This document shows positions 1 to 9,619 of a stretch of 64,000 bases of DNA, piece by piece. The DNA lies in the NCBI RefSeq assembly GCF_019443285.1, contig NZ_CP080327.1, forward strand, positions 930,001-994,000, given 5' to 3'. How positions within the stretch are numbered: the stretch's first letter is position 1; every line of letters begins with the position of its first letter. The position numbers and the translations under genes are program-made. This DNA comes from Aquisediminimonas profunda (GTDB lineage: Bacteria; Pseudomonadota; Alphaproteobacteria; Sphingomonadales; Sphingomonadaceae). The notes under the pieces are model-generated. The model did no database searches. It worked only from the letters and a program-made list of their open reading frames with translations, and was not told the DNA's origin.

Positions 1-1322
1 CGCATTCTTGGCAAGACAAGGTCCTGGGTGGTTGCTGCTGTTCCACCAAGGGCGGCGCTTGTAAAAATCGCCGCACAGAAGTTTCCGGCATAGAAAATGG
101 TCGTGCTGTCGGTGGTGAAGGCAATCACGAAAGGCACCAGCGACAGGAGCGGTGCCAGAAGCACAACCAGGATCCGGCCCGAAGGATTCGTCTTGCGCAG
201 ATGATCGGCGAGCCTGCCGCCAACGATCACGCCCAGAAAGCCAGCCAGCGCCCCGGGCCCACCGACCCAGAAGCCGGCTTCGCTCTTGGAAGCTCCAAGC
301 ACGCGTTCCACATAAGGTGCAGCCCAGAAGCTGACCGCATAACTCTGGAAGGCGATCAGGCCGTAGCCGAGTGTCGTGTACAGGAAAGCGGGTGTTCCCC
401 AGATTAGCTGGAATGCAGGGGGATCCCGTTCCTTGAGGGCGCTGGCCCACGAGAAAACGGCATAGGCCCCAATTCCGACCGCGACCCATTGGGCCACCGA
501 GCCGGTCAGCCAAACGAGACATGCAGCGGCTCCCGCAATCAGGATTGCTGCGGCAATGTTCACGGCCAGCTTGGCCGAGCCTTGGCGGGCGGCACTGAAC
601 AGTGTGAGAGGTGGGATCACTGTCAGAAGTTCATCGAAGAAGTCACGGAAAGGATGCTCTCCCGGCGGCGTCGCAATGCCATCGGCCTGGCCGCGCATTG
701 GCTCACGCAACGTTGACACCCAGAGCGCCAGCAACAGGCCGGGAATGCCGACTGCCATGAAAGCGGCCTGCCATCCCGCAAGGCCAAGCGGTCCGGAATG
801 GGCCGGGAAAGCCGCATCCCAGCGCTCGACAATCTGACCTCCGATGAGCAGTGACAGACCGCCGCCAAGATAGAGGCCGGATGAATAGATGGCGAGCGCC
901 GTCGCTCGCCTTTCCTTTGGAAACCAGTCGGACAGTAATGAATAGGCCGACGGACTCGCCGTCGCTTCGCCAATGCCAACCCCAATCCGCGCCCCTGCGA
1001 GCATCGCGCCGTTTTTGGCAAAGCCGGACGCTGCGGTCATGACGGACCACAGGCTCAGCCCCAGGGTCAGAAGCCGCGTGCGGTTCCAGCTATCGGCGAG
1101 CTTGCCAAGGGGTATGCCAAATAGCGAATAGAAGACGCCAAAGGCCGTGCCATAAAGAAAGCCGAGATCGCCATCGGTCAGGCCAAGGTCGCGCTTGATG
1201 TCATTGGCGAGGATCGAGATGATCTGCCGGTCAATGAAATTCAGCACATAAACGATCACGAGGATGGTCAGCACATACCAAGCGTATCGGGGATTGGGTT
1301 GCGGCTTCGCTGTGTCGTTCAA
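1..1322 (-). CDS. MFS transporter, 3' end beyond window
   Basis: Major facilitator superfamily permease of the inner membrane; substrate not inferable. I start it at TTG 1322 because a GGGGAGGA Shine-Dalgarno lies at 1328-1335 and no ATG fits. The N-terminus reads MNDTAKPQPNPRYAWYVL, followed by a first membrane helix and FIDRQIISI, a sequence typical of the helix 1/loop region in this permease group. The frame stays open for 440 codons to the window edge, ending in TAATTQDLVLPRMR, which in related permeases precedes the last helices. The protein is therefore nearly complete, with perhaps 50-100 residues missing. It is alone on its strand here and is separated from dnaN by about 190 bases. 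Confidence 0.85.
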   Translation of the reverse strand, partial: MNDTAKPQPNPRYAWYVLTILVIVYVLNFIDRQIISILANDIKRDLGLTDGDLGFLYGTAFGVFYSLFGIPLGKLADSWNRTRLLTLGLSLWSVMTAASGFAKNGAMLAGARIGVGIGEATASPSAYSLLSDWFPKERRATALAIYSSGLYLGGGLSLLIGGQIVERWDAAFPAHSGPLGLAGWQAAFMAVGIPGLLLALWVSTLREPMRGQADGIATPPGEHPFRDFFDELLTVIPPLTLFSAARQGSAKLAVNIAAAILIAGAAACLVWLTGSVAQWVAVGIGAYAVFSWASALKERDPPAFQLIWGTPAFLYTTLGYGLIAFQSYAVSFWAAPYVERVLGASKSEAGFWVGGPGALAGFLGVIVGGRLADHLRKTNPSGRILVVLLAPLLSLVPFVIAFTTDSTTIFYAGNFCAAIFTSAALGGTAATTQDLVLPRM

Positions 1323-1512
1323 TGCTATCCTCCCCGAAGGTCTTTCCTTCGTAAGCCTTATGGCTAGCAGAGCATTGCGACTTGGCAAGGAGATTAGGGC
1401 ACAAGCGTATCAACGGCGCCCACCACAGGACTACCCATGACTTTCGAGGAGTCACCGGCCAAATGCCAGAACGTGATCAGGCTGCGGAGTGCTGACGGGA
1501 TGCCAGGTTCGA

Positions 1513-2625
1513 TCAGACGCGCATCGGCATCAGCACATACAGCGCGCTGGCCTTGTCGTTTTCCCGGATCAGCGTGGGCGCCGCGGCGTCTGCCAGATGA
1601 ACTTCCACAGTATCGCCTTCAACCTGAGCCAGAATGTCCATCAAATAGCGCGCATTGAAGCCGATTTCGAAACCGTCCGACTTGTAGTCGCCGGATACTT
1701 CTTCGGCAGCCGTGCCATTTTCCGGCGATGTGACGGACAGCGTGATCTTGTCATTCTCCAGAGCCATCTTGACGGCGCGGGTCTTTTCCGACGCAATGGT
1801 CGAAACACGGTCCACGCCTTCCATGAAGCTTTTTGGATCGATCTTCAGGATCTTGTCATTGCCCGTCGGGATCACGCGGCTGTAATCCGGGAAAGTCCCG
1901 TCGATCAATTTCGACGTCAGAACGGCTGTGCCCAGGCCGAAGCGGATCTTGCTCGCTGACAGTGACACTTCGACCGAGCCGTCGATCTCGTCGAGCAGCT
2001 TCCGCAGTTCCCCAATGCATTTGCGCGGGATGATGATGTCGGGCATGCCCGCCGCGCCGTCGGGACGAGCAACCGTGACGCGGGCGAGTCGATGGCCATC
2101 CGTCGCTGCGGCCTTGAGCACAGGCTGCGCGTCGTCCGTCACATGCCAGAAAATCCCGTTCAGATAGTAGCGGGTTTCCTCGGTCGAGATCGCAAAGCGG
2201 GTCTTGTCGATGATGTCCTTCAGCGTTGCCGCTGGCAGCTCGAACCGGGTGGGAAGCTCACCTTCCGCAATGATCGGGAAATCGTCGCGCGGCAGTGTCT
2301 GCAGGTTGAACCGTGCGCGGCCTGCATTCACGGCCATCTTGCCATCGGCTGCCGCTAGGCTGACCTGGCTGCCTTCCGGCAGCTTGCGCGCAATATCAAA
2401 CAATGTGTGCGCAGATACAGTCGTCGCACCCGGGGTTTCGACCTGGGCTTCGACACTCTCATTGATCTGGAGGTCAAGGTCCGTCGCCATCAGCCGAATG
2501 GTGCCATCGCTATTGGCTTCGATAAGGACATTCGACAGAATCGGAATCGTGTTCCGGCGCTCAACCACCGACTGCACATGGCCGAGGCTCTTCAGAAGCG
2601 TAGCCCGTTCGATGGTTGCCTTCAT
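1513..2625 (-). CDS. dnaN: DNA polymerase III beta subunit (sliding clamp)
   Basis: Ring-shaped processivity clamp that tethers DNA polymerase III and other clamp-binding proteins to DNA. 370 aa, the usual length (about 366-375), with three repeated clamp domains. Recognisable stretches are MKATIERATLLKSLGHVQ at the N-terminus, NTIPILSNVLI, and the C-terminal VLMPMRV, which forms part of the peptide-binding pocket. The gene is single here: neither dnaA nor recF flanks it, unlike in Escherichia coli. A 150-base divergent region separates it from the histidine phosphatase gene and should hold both promoters. Confidence 0.98.
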   Translation of the reverse strand: MKATIERATLLKSLGHVQSVVERRNTIPILSNVLIEANSDGTIRLMATDLDLQINESVEAQVETPGATTVSAHTLFDIARKLPEGSQVSLAAADGKMAVNAGRARFNLQTLPRDDFPIIAEGELPTRFELPAATLKDIIDKTRFAISTEETRYYLNGIFWHVTDDAQPVLKAAATDGHRLARVTVARPDGAAGMPDIIIPRKCIGELRKLLDEIDGSVEVSLSASKIRFGLGTAVLTSKLIDGTFPDYSRVIPTGNDKILKIDPKSFMEGVDRVSTIASEKTRAVKMALENDKITLSVTSPENGTAAEEVSGDYKSDGFEIGFNARYLMDILAQVEGDTVEVHLADAAAPTLIRENDKASALYVLMPMRV

Positions 2626-2775
2626 TGATCAGTTCCCCGGTCGACATTGGTTATGGCGCGAAGCGCTTATAGCGGCTCAAACTGCGCTCGCCAGTGTCTT
2701 TCATGGACAAGATTGCGAGCGGCTGCAAGGCCTTCACCCGCTTGCATTGGGGATAATTTGCGGTGAAGAGGGCCC

Positions 2776-3411
2776 ATGACATTACCCGGTCGCACTTATA
2801 TCGCTCGCCACGGCGAAACCGTCTTCAACGCTGCCCGGCGCATGCAGGGCGATCAGCTTGATACGCCCTTGACCCGCACCGGCTTTGCCCAGGCGGATGC
2901 CATGGGGGAAACGCTTGCCCGCCGCCTCGGACTGCAGCCCCCGCTCGAGCTTTGGTCGTCACCTTCGGGGCGTGCATTGCAGACACTGGCGATTATCGCC
3001 GAACATATTGGCGCGGACTGGCATGGCGCGACGCGCGACCGGCGTTTGCAGGAAATCGACGTCGGCGAGTGGGCCGGGCGCAATTATGCCGACATCATGG
3101 CCGATCAGGGCGACATCCTGGACCCGCACGAGGCCCTTTTCAGCGTCCGGCCGCCGGGGGGCGAATGGTATGATGATATTGCTGCGCGGCTCCAGAAATG
3201 GATCGACGATACGGCCCATCTCACCGCCGACCGGTTGGTGATCATGCACGGCATGTCGTCGCGTGTGTTGCGCGGCATGCTGCTCGGGCTGCCGATCGAT
3301 CCGCTCTGGCGGGCTCCGATTGCGCCGAGCCTTCCACAGGGCACAATGGTCATGATCGACAATGGGGTTGAAGAGATCGTGCACCTTGGCGGGAGCGCAA
3401 AACCGGCATGA
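2776..3411 (+). CDS. histidine phosphatase (phosphoglycerate-mutase-like) family protein
   Basis: Phosphatase of the branch-1 histidine phosphatase superfamily, 211 aa. The signature RHGE occurs at residues 11-14, with His12 the expected phospho-acceptor. LTRTGFAQA and SSPSGRALQTL carry the usual phosphate-pocket arginine region, and IMHGMSSRVLRG supplies the second conserved histidine. Substrate is not predictable: members act on phosphoglycerate, alpha-ribazole phosphate and other small phosphates. A GAAGAGGG ribosome site precedes the ATG. The stop overlaps the next start by four bases (ATGA), so it is probably translationally coupled to the exported protein downstream. Confidence 0.9.
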   Translation: MTLPGRTYIARHGETVFNAARRMQGDQLDTPLTRTGFAQADAMGETLARRLGLQPPLELWSSPSGRALQTLAIIAEHIGADWHGATRDRRLQEIDVGEWAGRNYADIMADQGDILDPHEALFSVRPPGGEWYDDIAARLQKWIDDTAHLTADRLVIMHGMSSRVLRGMLLGLPIDPLWRAPIAPSLPQGTMVMIDNGVEEIVHLGGSAKPA

Positions 3412-3887
3412 AGCGGCTGGCTTTGGCGCTGGCGCTGCTGGCAGGGCCAGCGGCGGCGCGCGATGCGCTGGGAGTCTATCAAGGCTGGGGCGCGTTTCGT
3501 GATACGACGCCGCGCCGTTGCTTCGCCATTGCCGAACCGATTCGCAAGGGCAGCGAAAGCTGGCGCCCGTTCGCGTCAGTTGCCCATTGGCCATTGCAGC
3601 GCGTTCGCGGCCAGATTCATGTCCGCCTGAGCCGGGCGGTGCAGGCAGGCGCCGTCGTTTCGCTCAGCATTGACGGGCGGCGTTTTCCAATGGTCGCTAG
3701 CGGAGCGGATGCATGGGCGCCTGATCCGCGAACCGATGCGGCCATTGTTGCGGCCATGCGTTCTGGTCAGCGCATGAGCATAATGGCCGTTGGCGCGCCA
3801 GCAGGTCGCTTCGTCGATACCTACATGCTCAAGGGCGCGGCGACGGCAATCGATGCAGCCGCATTGGGCTGTGCGCGGGGCCGCTGA
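3408..3887 (+). CDS. small exported protein, unknown function (possibly IalB-like)
   Basis: 159 aa with a clear signal peptide: MKRLALALALLAGPAAA, then likely cleavage before RDALG. The mature part is short, probably beta-rich, and has two cysteines (in RRCFAIAEP and near the C-terminus in LGCARGR) that could form a periplasmic disulfide. The layout resembles small IalB-type periplasmic proteins, but similarity is weak and no function is claimed. It overlaps the histidine phosphatase stop by four bases and precedes rlmN by about 45 bases. Confidence 0.8.
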   Translation: MKRLALALALLAGPAAARDALGVYQGWGAFRDTTPRRCFAIAEPIRKGSESWRPFASVAHWPLQRVRGQIHVRLSRAVQAGAVVSLSIDGRRFPMVASGADAWAPDPRTDAAIVAAMRSGQRMSIMAVGAPAGRFVDTYMLKGAATAIDAAALGCARGR

Positions 3888-3932
3888 TCCTTTCATTGGC
3901 AAAACACCCTGTCCCGCACTATAGGCGCGGCG

Positions 3933-5117
3933 ATGCAAATTCCTGGCAACATCGATCCCGTCACTGTACCGCGTGCGGCAAGCGTCCGCGAGGACGGGCG
4001 CGCTGAACTGGTCGGGCTGACCAAGGACCAGATCCGGGCAGAGCTTGAGCATGCGGGCCTCGATCCCAGGGGCGCGAAGCTTCGCGCCAAGCAGATCTGG
4101 CACTGGATCTACAATCGCGGCGTTTCCGACTTTTCGGCGATGACAGATATTGCCAAGGCGCAGCATGGCTGGCTTGCGGAGCGCTTTGCGATTTCGCGCC
4201 CGACTGTGGTCGAGGCCCAGGTCTCGACGGACGGCACGCGCAAGTGGCTGCTGCGTTCGGATGACGGGCAGGATTTCGAAATGGTCTTCATTCCCGATGC
4301 GGACCGCGGCACGCTGTGCGTTTCGTCTCAAGTCGGCTGCACGCTCAACTGCCGCTTCTGTCATACGGGCACGATGCGGCTCGTGCGCAACCTGACGCCG
4401 GCCGAAATTGTCGGGCAAGTGATGCTCGCCCGCGATTCGCTGGGCGAATGGCCGAGCGGCGAAGACGGCCGCATGCTGACGAATATCGTGATGATGGGCA
4501 TGGGCGAACCGCTCTACAATTTCGAAGCCGTGCGCGACGCGCTGAAGATCGTGATGGATGGCGATGGGCTTGCGCTGTCCAAGCGCCGCATCACGCTTTC
4601 GACGTCTGGTGTTGTTCCGATGATGGAACGCGCAGGGCGGGAGATCGGCGTAAACCTTGCGGTTTCGCTGCACGCCGTGACAAAAGAGGTGCGTGACGAG
4701 ATCGTGCCGATCAATCGCAAATACGGTTTGGAAGAACTGCTCCAGGCCTGTGCCGATTATCCGGGCGCAAACAACGCACGTCGGATTACCTTTGAATATG
4801 TGATGCTCAAGGACAAGAATGACAGCGACGATGACGCGCGCGAACTTGTTCGCCTGATCCGGAAATACAAACTGCCCGCCAAGGTCAACCTCATTCCCTT
4901 CAACCCCTGGCCCGGCGCTGCCTACGAATGCTCCGATCCGGACCGGATTCGCCGCTTTTCCGAAATCGTGTTTGCAGGGGGCATTTCGGCGCCGGTCCGA
5001 ACGCCGCGCGGGCGCGATATCGATGCTGCCTGCGGCCAGCTCAAGACCTCGAGCGAGCGCAAGACCCGCGCCGAGCTGGATCGCCTCGCCGAAGAGAAAC
5101 AGGCCGCGCTGGGCTAG
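3933..5117 (+). CDS. rlmN: 23S rRNA (adenine2503-C2)/tRNA (adenine37-C2) methyltransferase RlmN
   Basis: Radical-SAM enzyme that methylates C2 of A2503 in 23S rRNA and A37 of some tRNAs. 394 aa. The 4Fe-4S cysteines are in the CxxxCxxC motif (C136, C140, C143, within [12 protein letters not shown]). The two cysteines of the methyl-carrier mechanism are visible as C129 (TLCVSSQ) and C367 ([10 protein letters not shown]). MGMGEPLYN and TLSTSGVVP are also typical. The 3' end overlaps the convergent acyl-CoA ligase stop by four bases, leaving no room for a terminator between them. Confidence 0.97.
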   Translation: MQIPGNIDPVTVPRAASVREDGRAELVGLTKDQIRAELEHAGLDPRGAKLRAKQIWHWIYNRGVSDFSAMTDIAKAQHGWLAERFAISRPTVVEAQVSTDGTRKWLLRSDDGQDFEMVFIPDADRGTLCVSSQVGCTLNCRFCHTGTMRLVRNLTPAEIVGQVMLARDSLGEWPSGEDGRMLTNIVMMGMGEPLYNFEAVRDALKIVMDGDGLALSKRRITLSTSGVVPMMERAGREIGVNLAVSLHAVTKEVRDEIVPINRKYGLEELLQACADYPGANNARRITFEYVMLKDKNDSDDDARELVRLIRKYKLPAKVNLIPFNPWPGAAYECSDPDRIRRFSEIVFAGGISAPVRTPRGRDIDAACGQLKTSSERKTRAELDRLAEEKQAALG

Positions 5118-6652
5118 CTGGCAAACATCGCCCGCAGCTCGAATTTCAGGACCTTGCCCGTCGCGTTTCGGGGCAAGGCTTCAACAAACTCCAGCCGCGC
5201 AGGATGCTTGAAGCGGGCAAGCCGGTCACGGCAATGCGCCTGTATCTCTTCAAGCGTCAGAAACGCGTCATCCTTAAGGGCTGCGACAACACATCCCGCT
5301 TCGCCCCATTTGGCATCAGGCAGGCCAATGACGGCAACTTCCCGTATCGCGGCCAGTTCGTAGAGGATGTTCTCGATTTCCGCCGGATACACATTCTCGC
5401 CGCCGGAGATGTACATGTCCTTCACGCGGTCCTCGACATAGAAATAGCCGTCCGCGTCTTTCCGCCCGACATCGCCTGACCGGAACCAGCCATTGACGAA
5501 GCTGGATGCATTGGCATCCGGCCGGTTCCAATATCCCGGCGTGATGTTCTTCCCGCGCATCCAGATTTCGCCGAGTTCGCCTATGTCGGCTTCGCTGCCG
5601 TCCGCGCGTGCAATCATGGCCTGGCAATGGCGCACGGGCTTGCCGGCCGAGCCGATCTTGCCGGGCACATCGCGGGCCTCGAGCATCAGGCAGGCCGCAC
5701 ATGTTTCCGTCATGCCATAGCCTTCGCGGATCACCACGCCTCGGTCATACCAGGTTCGCAGCAGGGCTTCGGGCACGCTTTCGGCGCCGCATGCGGTTGT
5801 AATCATGCGAGAAAAATCGGTGGTGGCAAACCTGGGGTGCGCCTGCATCGCATTGAACATGGCCGGCACGCCGAGAAAATGCGTGACCCCAAGCTCGGCA
5901 CTGTCGAATGTGTCGAGCAAGCGACCGGCATCGAAGCTGCGTTCGATCACAACCGTGCCACCCGCGCCCAAGGTGATCGTCGTATAGGCAACCAAGCCGC
6001 CAATATGGAAAAGTGGCAAGGCAACCAGCCCGACCATATGTGCTGATGCACCCGCCATGCCCATGCTGCCGGCGTTGATGAAGAAAAACTGGCCGTGGTT
6101 GAACATGACCCCCTTGGGTGTCCCGGTCGTCCCCGAAGAATACATGATCATGCACAGGTCCGATTCCAGCTGCGGAACCTGCTTCCAGATTGGCGTTGCG
6201 TCAGCGATCGCGGCTTCGAAAGCGCCACTTTTACCGGACGCGTCCATTTCGATCCAATGGTCGACGTTGGTCATGTCCTGGAGCGGCGCAACGACGGATG
6301 CCAGGTCGCGATCATGAAAGACCAGCTTGCAGCCGCTGTCCTTGACCATGAAGGCGAGCTCATGGGCAGTCAGGCGAAAGTTGAGCGTCGTGCAGACCGC
6401 GCCAATCCGCCAGCAGGCAAACATAGCATCGAGAAAATCGCTGCTGTTCATCGCCAGCAGCCCCACACGATCGCCCTGCGCAATGCCGAGGCTGTGCATG
6501 TGTCCGGCAAGACCGGCAACACGCGAATGCATCTCGGCATAGCTGTGGCGGCGGCCGGAATGAAGGTCGATCGTGGCCAGTTTCTCGGGCGTGCGGAATG
6601 CGTGTTCGGCAATCCAGTCGTGCACCAAAAGATCGTCTGAACGGCTGGCCAT
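5114..6652 (-). CDS. acyl-CoA synthetase (AMP-forming fatty-acid/aryl-CoA ligase)
   Basis: Adenylate-forming enzyme that activates a carboxylic acid with ATP and CoA, 512 aa. Motifs in order: the P-loop [26 protein letters not shown], the hinge-region [17 protein letters not shown], and the C-terminal catalytic Lys in NATGKVLK. The set places it among long/medium-chain fatty-acid CoA ligases (FadD/FadK type), but chain length cannot be read from sequence. The GAGAGGAAG ribosome site upstream supports ATG 6652. It is divergent from an MFS permease with about 117 bases between, suggesting (inference only) uptake of an acid followed by activation. Confidence 0.92.
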   Translation of the reverse strand: MASRSDDLLVHDWIAEHAFRTPEKLATIDLHSGRRHSYAEMHSRVAGLAGHMHSLGIAQGDRVGLLAMNSSDFLDAMFACWRIGAVCTTLNFRLTAHELAFMVKDSGCKLVFHDRDLASVVAPLQDMTNVDHWIEMDASGKSGAFEAAIADATPIWKQVPQLESDLCMIMYSSGTTGTPKGVMFNHGQFFFINAGSMGMAGASAHMVGLVALPLFHIGGLVAYTTITLGAGGTVVIERSFDAGRLLDTFDSAELGVTHFLGVPAMFNAMQAHPRFATTDFSRMITTACGAESVPEALLRTWYDRGVVIREGYGMTETCAACLMLEARDVPGKIGSAGKPVRHCQAMIARADGSEADIGELGEIWMRGKNITPGYWNRPDANASSFVNGWFRSGDVGRKDADGYFYVEDRVKDMYISGGENVYPAEIENILYELAAIREVAVIGLPDAKWGEAGCVVAALKDDAFLTLEEIQAHCRDRLARFKHPARLEFVEALPRNATGKVLKFELRAMFAS

Positions 6653-6769
6653 TGCTGCTTCCTCTCCCCATTTTCTGGCAGGCTAGGCGAGGACCGGAAT
6701 TCAGGCAAGCTGACTCGCTTGCATGTCGGGGGCGCCTCGGCCACACCATGTGCCGGGGGAGACACGCCA

Positions 6770-8020
6770 GTGAACAAACGAACAATCGTGGCGCTCATGT
6801 GCGCCATCGCGACCTTCATCTGCTATATAGACAGGGTCAATATTTCGGTCGCGATCATACCCATGACCGAGGAATTTGGCTGGTCGGGAACCACCAAGGG
6901 CTTCGTTCTCTCCTCCTTCTTCATCGGCTACATGGCTGCGATGTTGCCGACCGGATGGCTCGCCAACAAATATGGCGGCCGCGTGCTCATGGGTGTGGCA
7001 CTGGCCGGGTGGTCGCTCTTTACCGTGTTGACACCCATTGCAGCTGGTATCTCACTCACCGCGCTCATTGTGACGCGAATCCTGATGGGCGTCGGCGAGT
7101 CTGCGAGTTTTCCTGCGGTCTACAATCTGTTGGCGCGCTGGTTTCCCAAGCCCGAGCGCAGCCGGGCTGCTGCCATGAACCTGACCGGAATTCCGCTGGG
7201 AACCATATTCGCGCTGTCGACATCCGGCTGGCTCGTCACCCATTATGGCTGGCATGCCGTTTTCTATGCCTTTGGCGCCTTGGGGCTGGCGTTCTCGGTG
7301 GTCTGGTTCTGGCTGGTCCGGGCGAGACCTTCGGCGCATCCGCATATTTCGGATGAAGAGCGCGCCCTGCTGGCCCCGCTGGAAGTCGACATCGGCACAA
7401 CGCCTGCGATGGTTCCATGGAAATACCTGTTTTCGCACTCAGCGGTCTGGGCGTTGGTGGTCAACCATTTCTGCGCCAACTGGACACTGTACCTCATGCT
7501 CAGCTGGCTCCCGAGCTATTTTCGCGATGTTCAGCACATGTCTATCGAAGGTTCGGGGCTTTTTTCCATCCTGCCCTGGGTTTCGCAATTCGTTGTCGGC
7601 AATGCGTCGGCCCATGTTGCGGACAACATGATCGCCCGGGGTTGGCGCGTGACGCATGTCCGCAAGATCATGCAGTGCACGGGACTGGGCGGCGGCGCTG
7701 TGTTCCTGCTGTTTGCGTCGCAGGCGGCGACGCCGGGCATTGCCCTTTTCACCATGTGTGGTGCGCTTGGCATCGGGTCCCTGTGCTGGGCGGGTTTTGC
7801 CAGCAACCATCTCGATATCGCTCCGCGTCATGCGGACGTGCTCTGGAGTATCAGCAATACCGCGGGCACCCTTCCGGGGATCATCGGTGTCATTGCGACG
7901 GGCATCCTGTTGGACCTGACTGGGGGCTATACGGCGACCTTTATTGTGGCCGCCGCCATCAACGTTGGTGGAGCAATTGTCTGGTTGATCTGGGGTACGG
8001 GTGAGCGGATTGTCGATTGA
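6770..8020 (+). CDS. MFS transporter, anion:cation symporter (ACS) type
   Basis: Twelve-helix inner-membrane permease, 416 aa from GTG 6770. I prefer this GTG because GGGGGAG lies 7 bases upstream and the next residues (NKRTIVALMCAIATFICYIDRVNIS) begin helix 1. An in-frame ATG at 6719 would add 17 hydrophilic residues without a ribosome site. YIDRVNISVAI and GWLANKYGGR are typical of the ACS group, which moves organic anions such as aromatic acids, hexuronates and phosphate esters. Substrate unknown; divergent from the acyl-CoA ligase. Confidence 0.9.
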   Translation: MNKRTIVALMCAIATFICYIDRVNISVAIIPMTEEFGWSGTTKGFVLSSFFIGYMAAMLPTGWLANKYGGRVLMGVALAGWSLFTVLTPIAAGISLTALIVTRILMGVGESASFPAVYNLLARWFPKPERSRAAAMNLTGIPLGTIFALSTSGWLVTHYGWHAVFYAFGALGLAFSVVWFWLVRARPSAHPHISDEERALLAPLEVDIGTTPAMVPWKYLFSHSAVWALVVNHFCANWTLYLMLSWLPSYFRDVQHMSIEGSGLFSILPWVSQFVVGNASAHVADNMIARGWRVTHVRKIMQCTGLGGGAVFLLFASQAATPGIALFTMCGALGIGSLCWAGFASNHLDIAPRHADVLWSISNTAGTLPGIIGVIATGILLDLTGGYTATFIVAAAINVGGAIVWLIWGTGERIVD

Positions 8021-8080
8021 TTGCGTCCGTGTGTAACCTAAACTGACCAATGCCCGAACACGAGGCAAAGGGAGTGTGCG

Positions 8081-8842
8081 ATGGCCAAATCCGAGAGCAA
8101 GCGCGAAACGGCTAATCCGTCGGTTTCACAGCCGCAAACCGTTTTCAGGCACCGTCTTTCGACCCGCATCTGGCATTGGGTGAATGCTGTTGCGATTTTC
8201 GTGATGCTGATGTCCGGGCTGATGATCTTCAACGCGCACCCGCGGCTTTACTGGGGCCAATATGGCGCCAATCTCGACCAGCCCTGGCTTGTCCTGCCGC
8301 GTTTTCCGGGATGGGCAACGCTTCCGACCAATTATGATCTGGCACTCGGGCGGCACTGGCACCTTGCCTTTGCCTGGGTTCTGGCGTTTGGACTGCTCGC
8401 TTATCTGCTCTGGTCCCTGTTCAATGGCCACCTCAGAAAGGACGTCGCGCTGTCACGTGCAGAAGTGGCGCCGGCGCACCTGTGGGAAGACATCAAGAAG
8501 CATGCGCGGTTAGACTTTCATGAGAGCGAAGCGCGCTACAATCCGTTGCAGAAGATCACATACAGCCTTGTCCTGTTCGGCCTCATTCCGCTGCTGATCC
8601 TGACTGGCCTCACCATGTCGCCCGGCATGAACGCGGTCTTGCCCTGGCTCGTCGACCTGTTTGGGGGGCGGGCGTCGGCCCGATCAATCCATTTCATCTG
8701 TGCGATGGGGATTGCCGCCTTCATCGTCGTCCACCTTGTGCTGGTCGTCCTTGCCGGGCCGGTCAACGAGATCCGTTCAATGATCACCGGCTGGTTCCGC
8801 CTTTCGCCCCCGCCGGCCAGCAGTGCGGGAGACAGCGCATGA
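8081..8842 (+). CDS. cytochrome b/b6-type membrane subunit (thiosulfate-reductase cyt b-like)
   Basis: 253-aa inner-membrane di-heme b-type cytochrome. RHRLSTRIWHWVNAVAIFVMLMSG carries the first His ligand in helix 1. LGRHWHLAFAW, ILTGLTMSPG and RSIHFICAMGIAAFIVVHLVLV supply helices 2-4 with further histidines. This is the cytochrome b561/Ni-hydrogenase/PhsC layout, not the six-helix MsrQ (YedZ) fold. The strong ribosome site AAAGGGAG fixes ATG 8081. The stop overlaps the molybdoprotein start by four bases, so the cytochrome is probably the quinol-side electron partner of that enzyme. Confidence 0.88.
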   Translation: MAKSESKRETANPSVSQPQTVFRHRLSTRIWHWVNAVAIFVMLMSGLMIFNAHPRLYWGQYGANLDQPWLVLPRFPGWATLPTNYDLALGRHWHLAFAWVLAFGLLAYLLWSLFNGHLRKDVALSRAEVAPAHLWEDIKKHARLDFHESEARYNPLQKITYSLVLFGLIPLLILTGLTMSPGMNAVLPWLVDLFGGRASARSIHFICAMGIAAFIVVHLVLVVLAGPVNEIRSMITGWFRLSPPPASSAGDSA

Positions 8843-9588
8843 TCATAACGCGGCGCAATATTCTGGTCGGTGGAGCCGCCGGCCTTCTCACCGGGTGCGA
8901 TGCTCTTGGGAAGAATGAGGATTTTCGAAAGCTGCTCGCGCTCGGCGAAAAGGGAAATTTCGCGATCCAGCGCAGCCTTCAGGACCGCATGGCACTCGCC
9001 AAGGAATTCCGGCCTGAACAGCGCTCGCCCGTCTTTCGGGTGAACGGAACGCACGAGCCAAGAGGACAGGCCTATGCCACCCATGTTGCCGAAAAATTCG
9101 CCAATTGGCGACTGACGGTGGATGGCCTCGTAGCTCGCCCGCAGGCCTTTTCGGTTGCCCAATTGATGGCAGGGCCAAAGCGCAGCCAGATTACCCGGCA
9201 CGATTGCGTCGAAGGGTGGAGTGCGATTGGCAAGTGGACCGGCATTCCGCTGAAACTGCTGCTCGATGCGGCCGGCCTCAAATCGCAGGCGCGCTTTCTT
9301 GTCTTCCATTGTGCCGACAAGATGGGCTTTGGCACGCCCTATTATGAAAGCATCGACCTGATCGACGCCTTCCACCCGCAGACGATTCTTGCCTGGGCGC
9401 TCAACGATCAGCCTCTGATGATCGGCAATGGCGCGCCGCTCCGCCTTCGGGTCGAGCGCCAGCTTGGCTACAAGCAGGCCAAATATGTCGAGCGGATTGA
9501 AGCCGTCGACGACCTCTCGAAGCTGTACGGCGGCAAGGGCGGCTATTGGGAAGATGGCGCCGGCTATGAATGGTATGCGGGGATTTGA
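8839..9588 (+). CDS. molybdopterin-dependent oxidoreductase, sulfite-oxidase/MsrP fold
   Basis: 249-aa periplasmic molybdoenzyme of the SUOX superfamily. The molybdenum-ligating cysteine is C123 in RHDCVEGWS. WTGIPLKLLLD and NGAPLRLRVERQLGYKQAKYVERIE are typical of the fold. The N-terminus combines a twin-arginine start (TRRNILVGG) with a lipobox-like LLTGC at residues 16-20, suggesting a folded, cofactor-loaded protein exported by Tat and lipid-anchored. MsrP proteins are usually soluble. Paired with the cytochrome b upstream. Substrate (sulfite, methionine sulfoxide or another oxo compound) is not determined. A moaD/moaE pair for the cofactor lies at 33.5-34.2 kb. Confidence 0.9.
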   Translation: MIITRRNILVGGAAGLLTGCDALGKNEDFRKLLALGEKGNFAIQRSLQDRMALAKEFRPEQRSPVFRVNGTHEPRGQAYATHVAEKFANWRLTVDGLVARPQAFSVAQLMAGPKRSQITRHDCVEGWSAIGKWTGIPLKLLLDAAGLKSQARFLVFHCADKMGFGTPYYESIDLIDAFHPQTILAWALNDQPLMIGNGAPLRLRVERQLGYKQAKYVERIEAVDDLSKLYGGKGGYWEDGAGYEWYAGI

Positions 9589-9619
9589 TTGGAAGCGGCA
9601 AGGCAGTTAAGGCCGAGCC

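Noticed and set aside
1323-1512. Possible small gene or tRNA in the gap upstream of the first MFS gene.
   Set aside because: Short frames there have no ribosome site or recognisable protein, and I see no cloverleaf; treated as promoter region.
3576-4673. A 365-codon minus-strand open frame opposite rlmN.
   Set aside because: Its product is His/Arg-rich and lacks any recognisable domain; it is the antisense shadow of rlmN and the gene before it.
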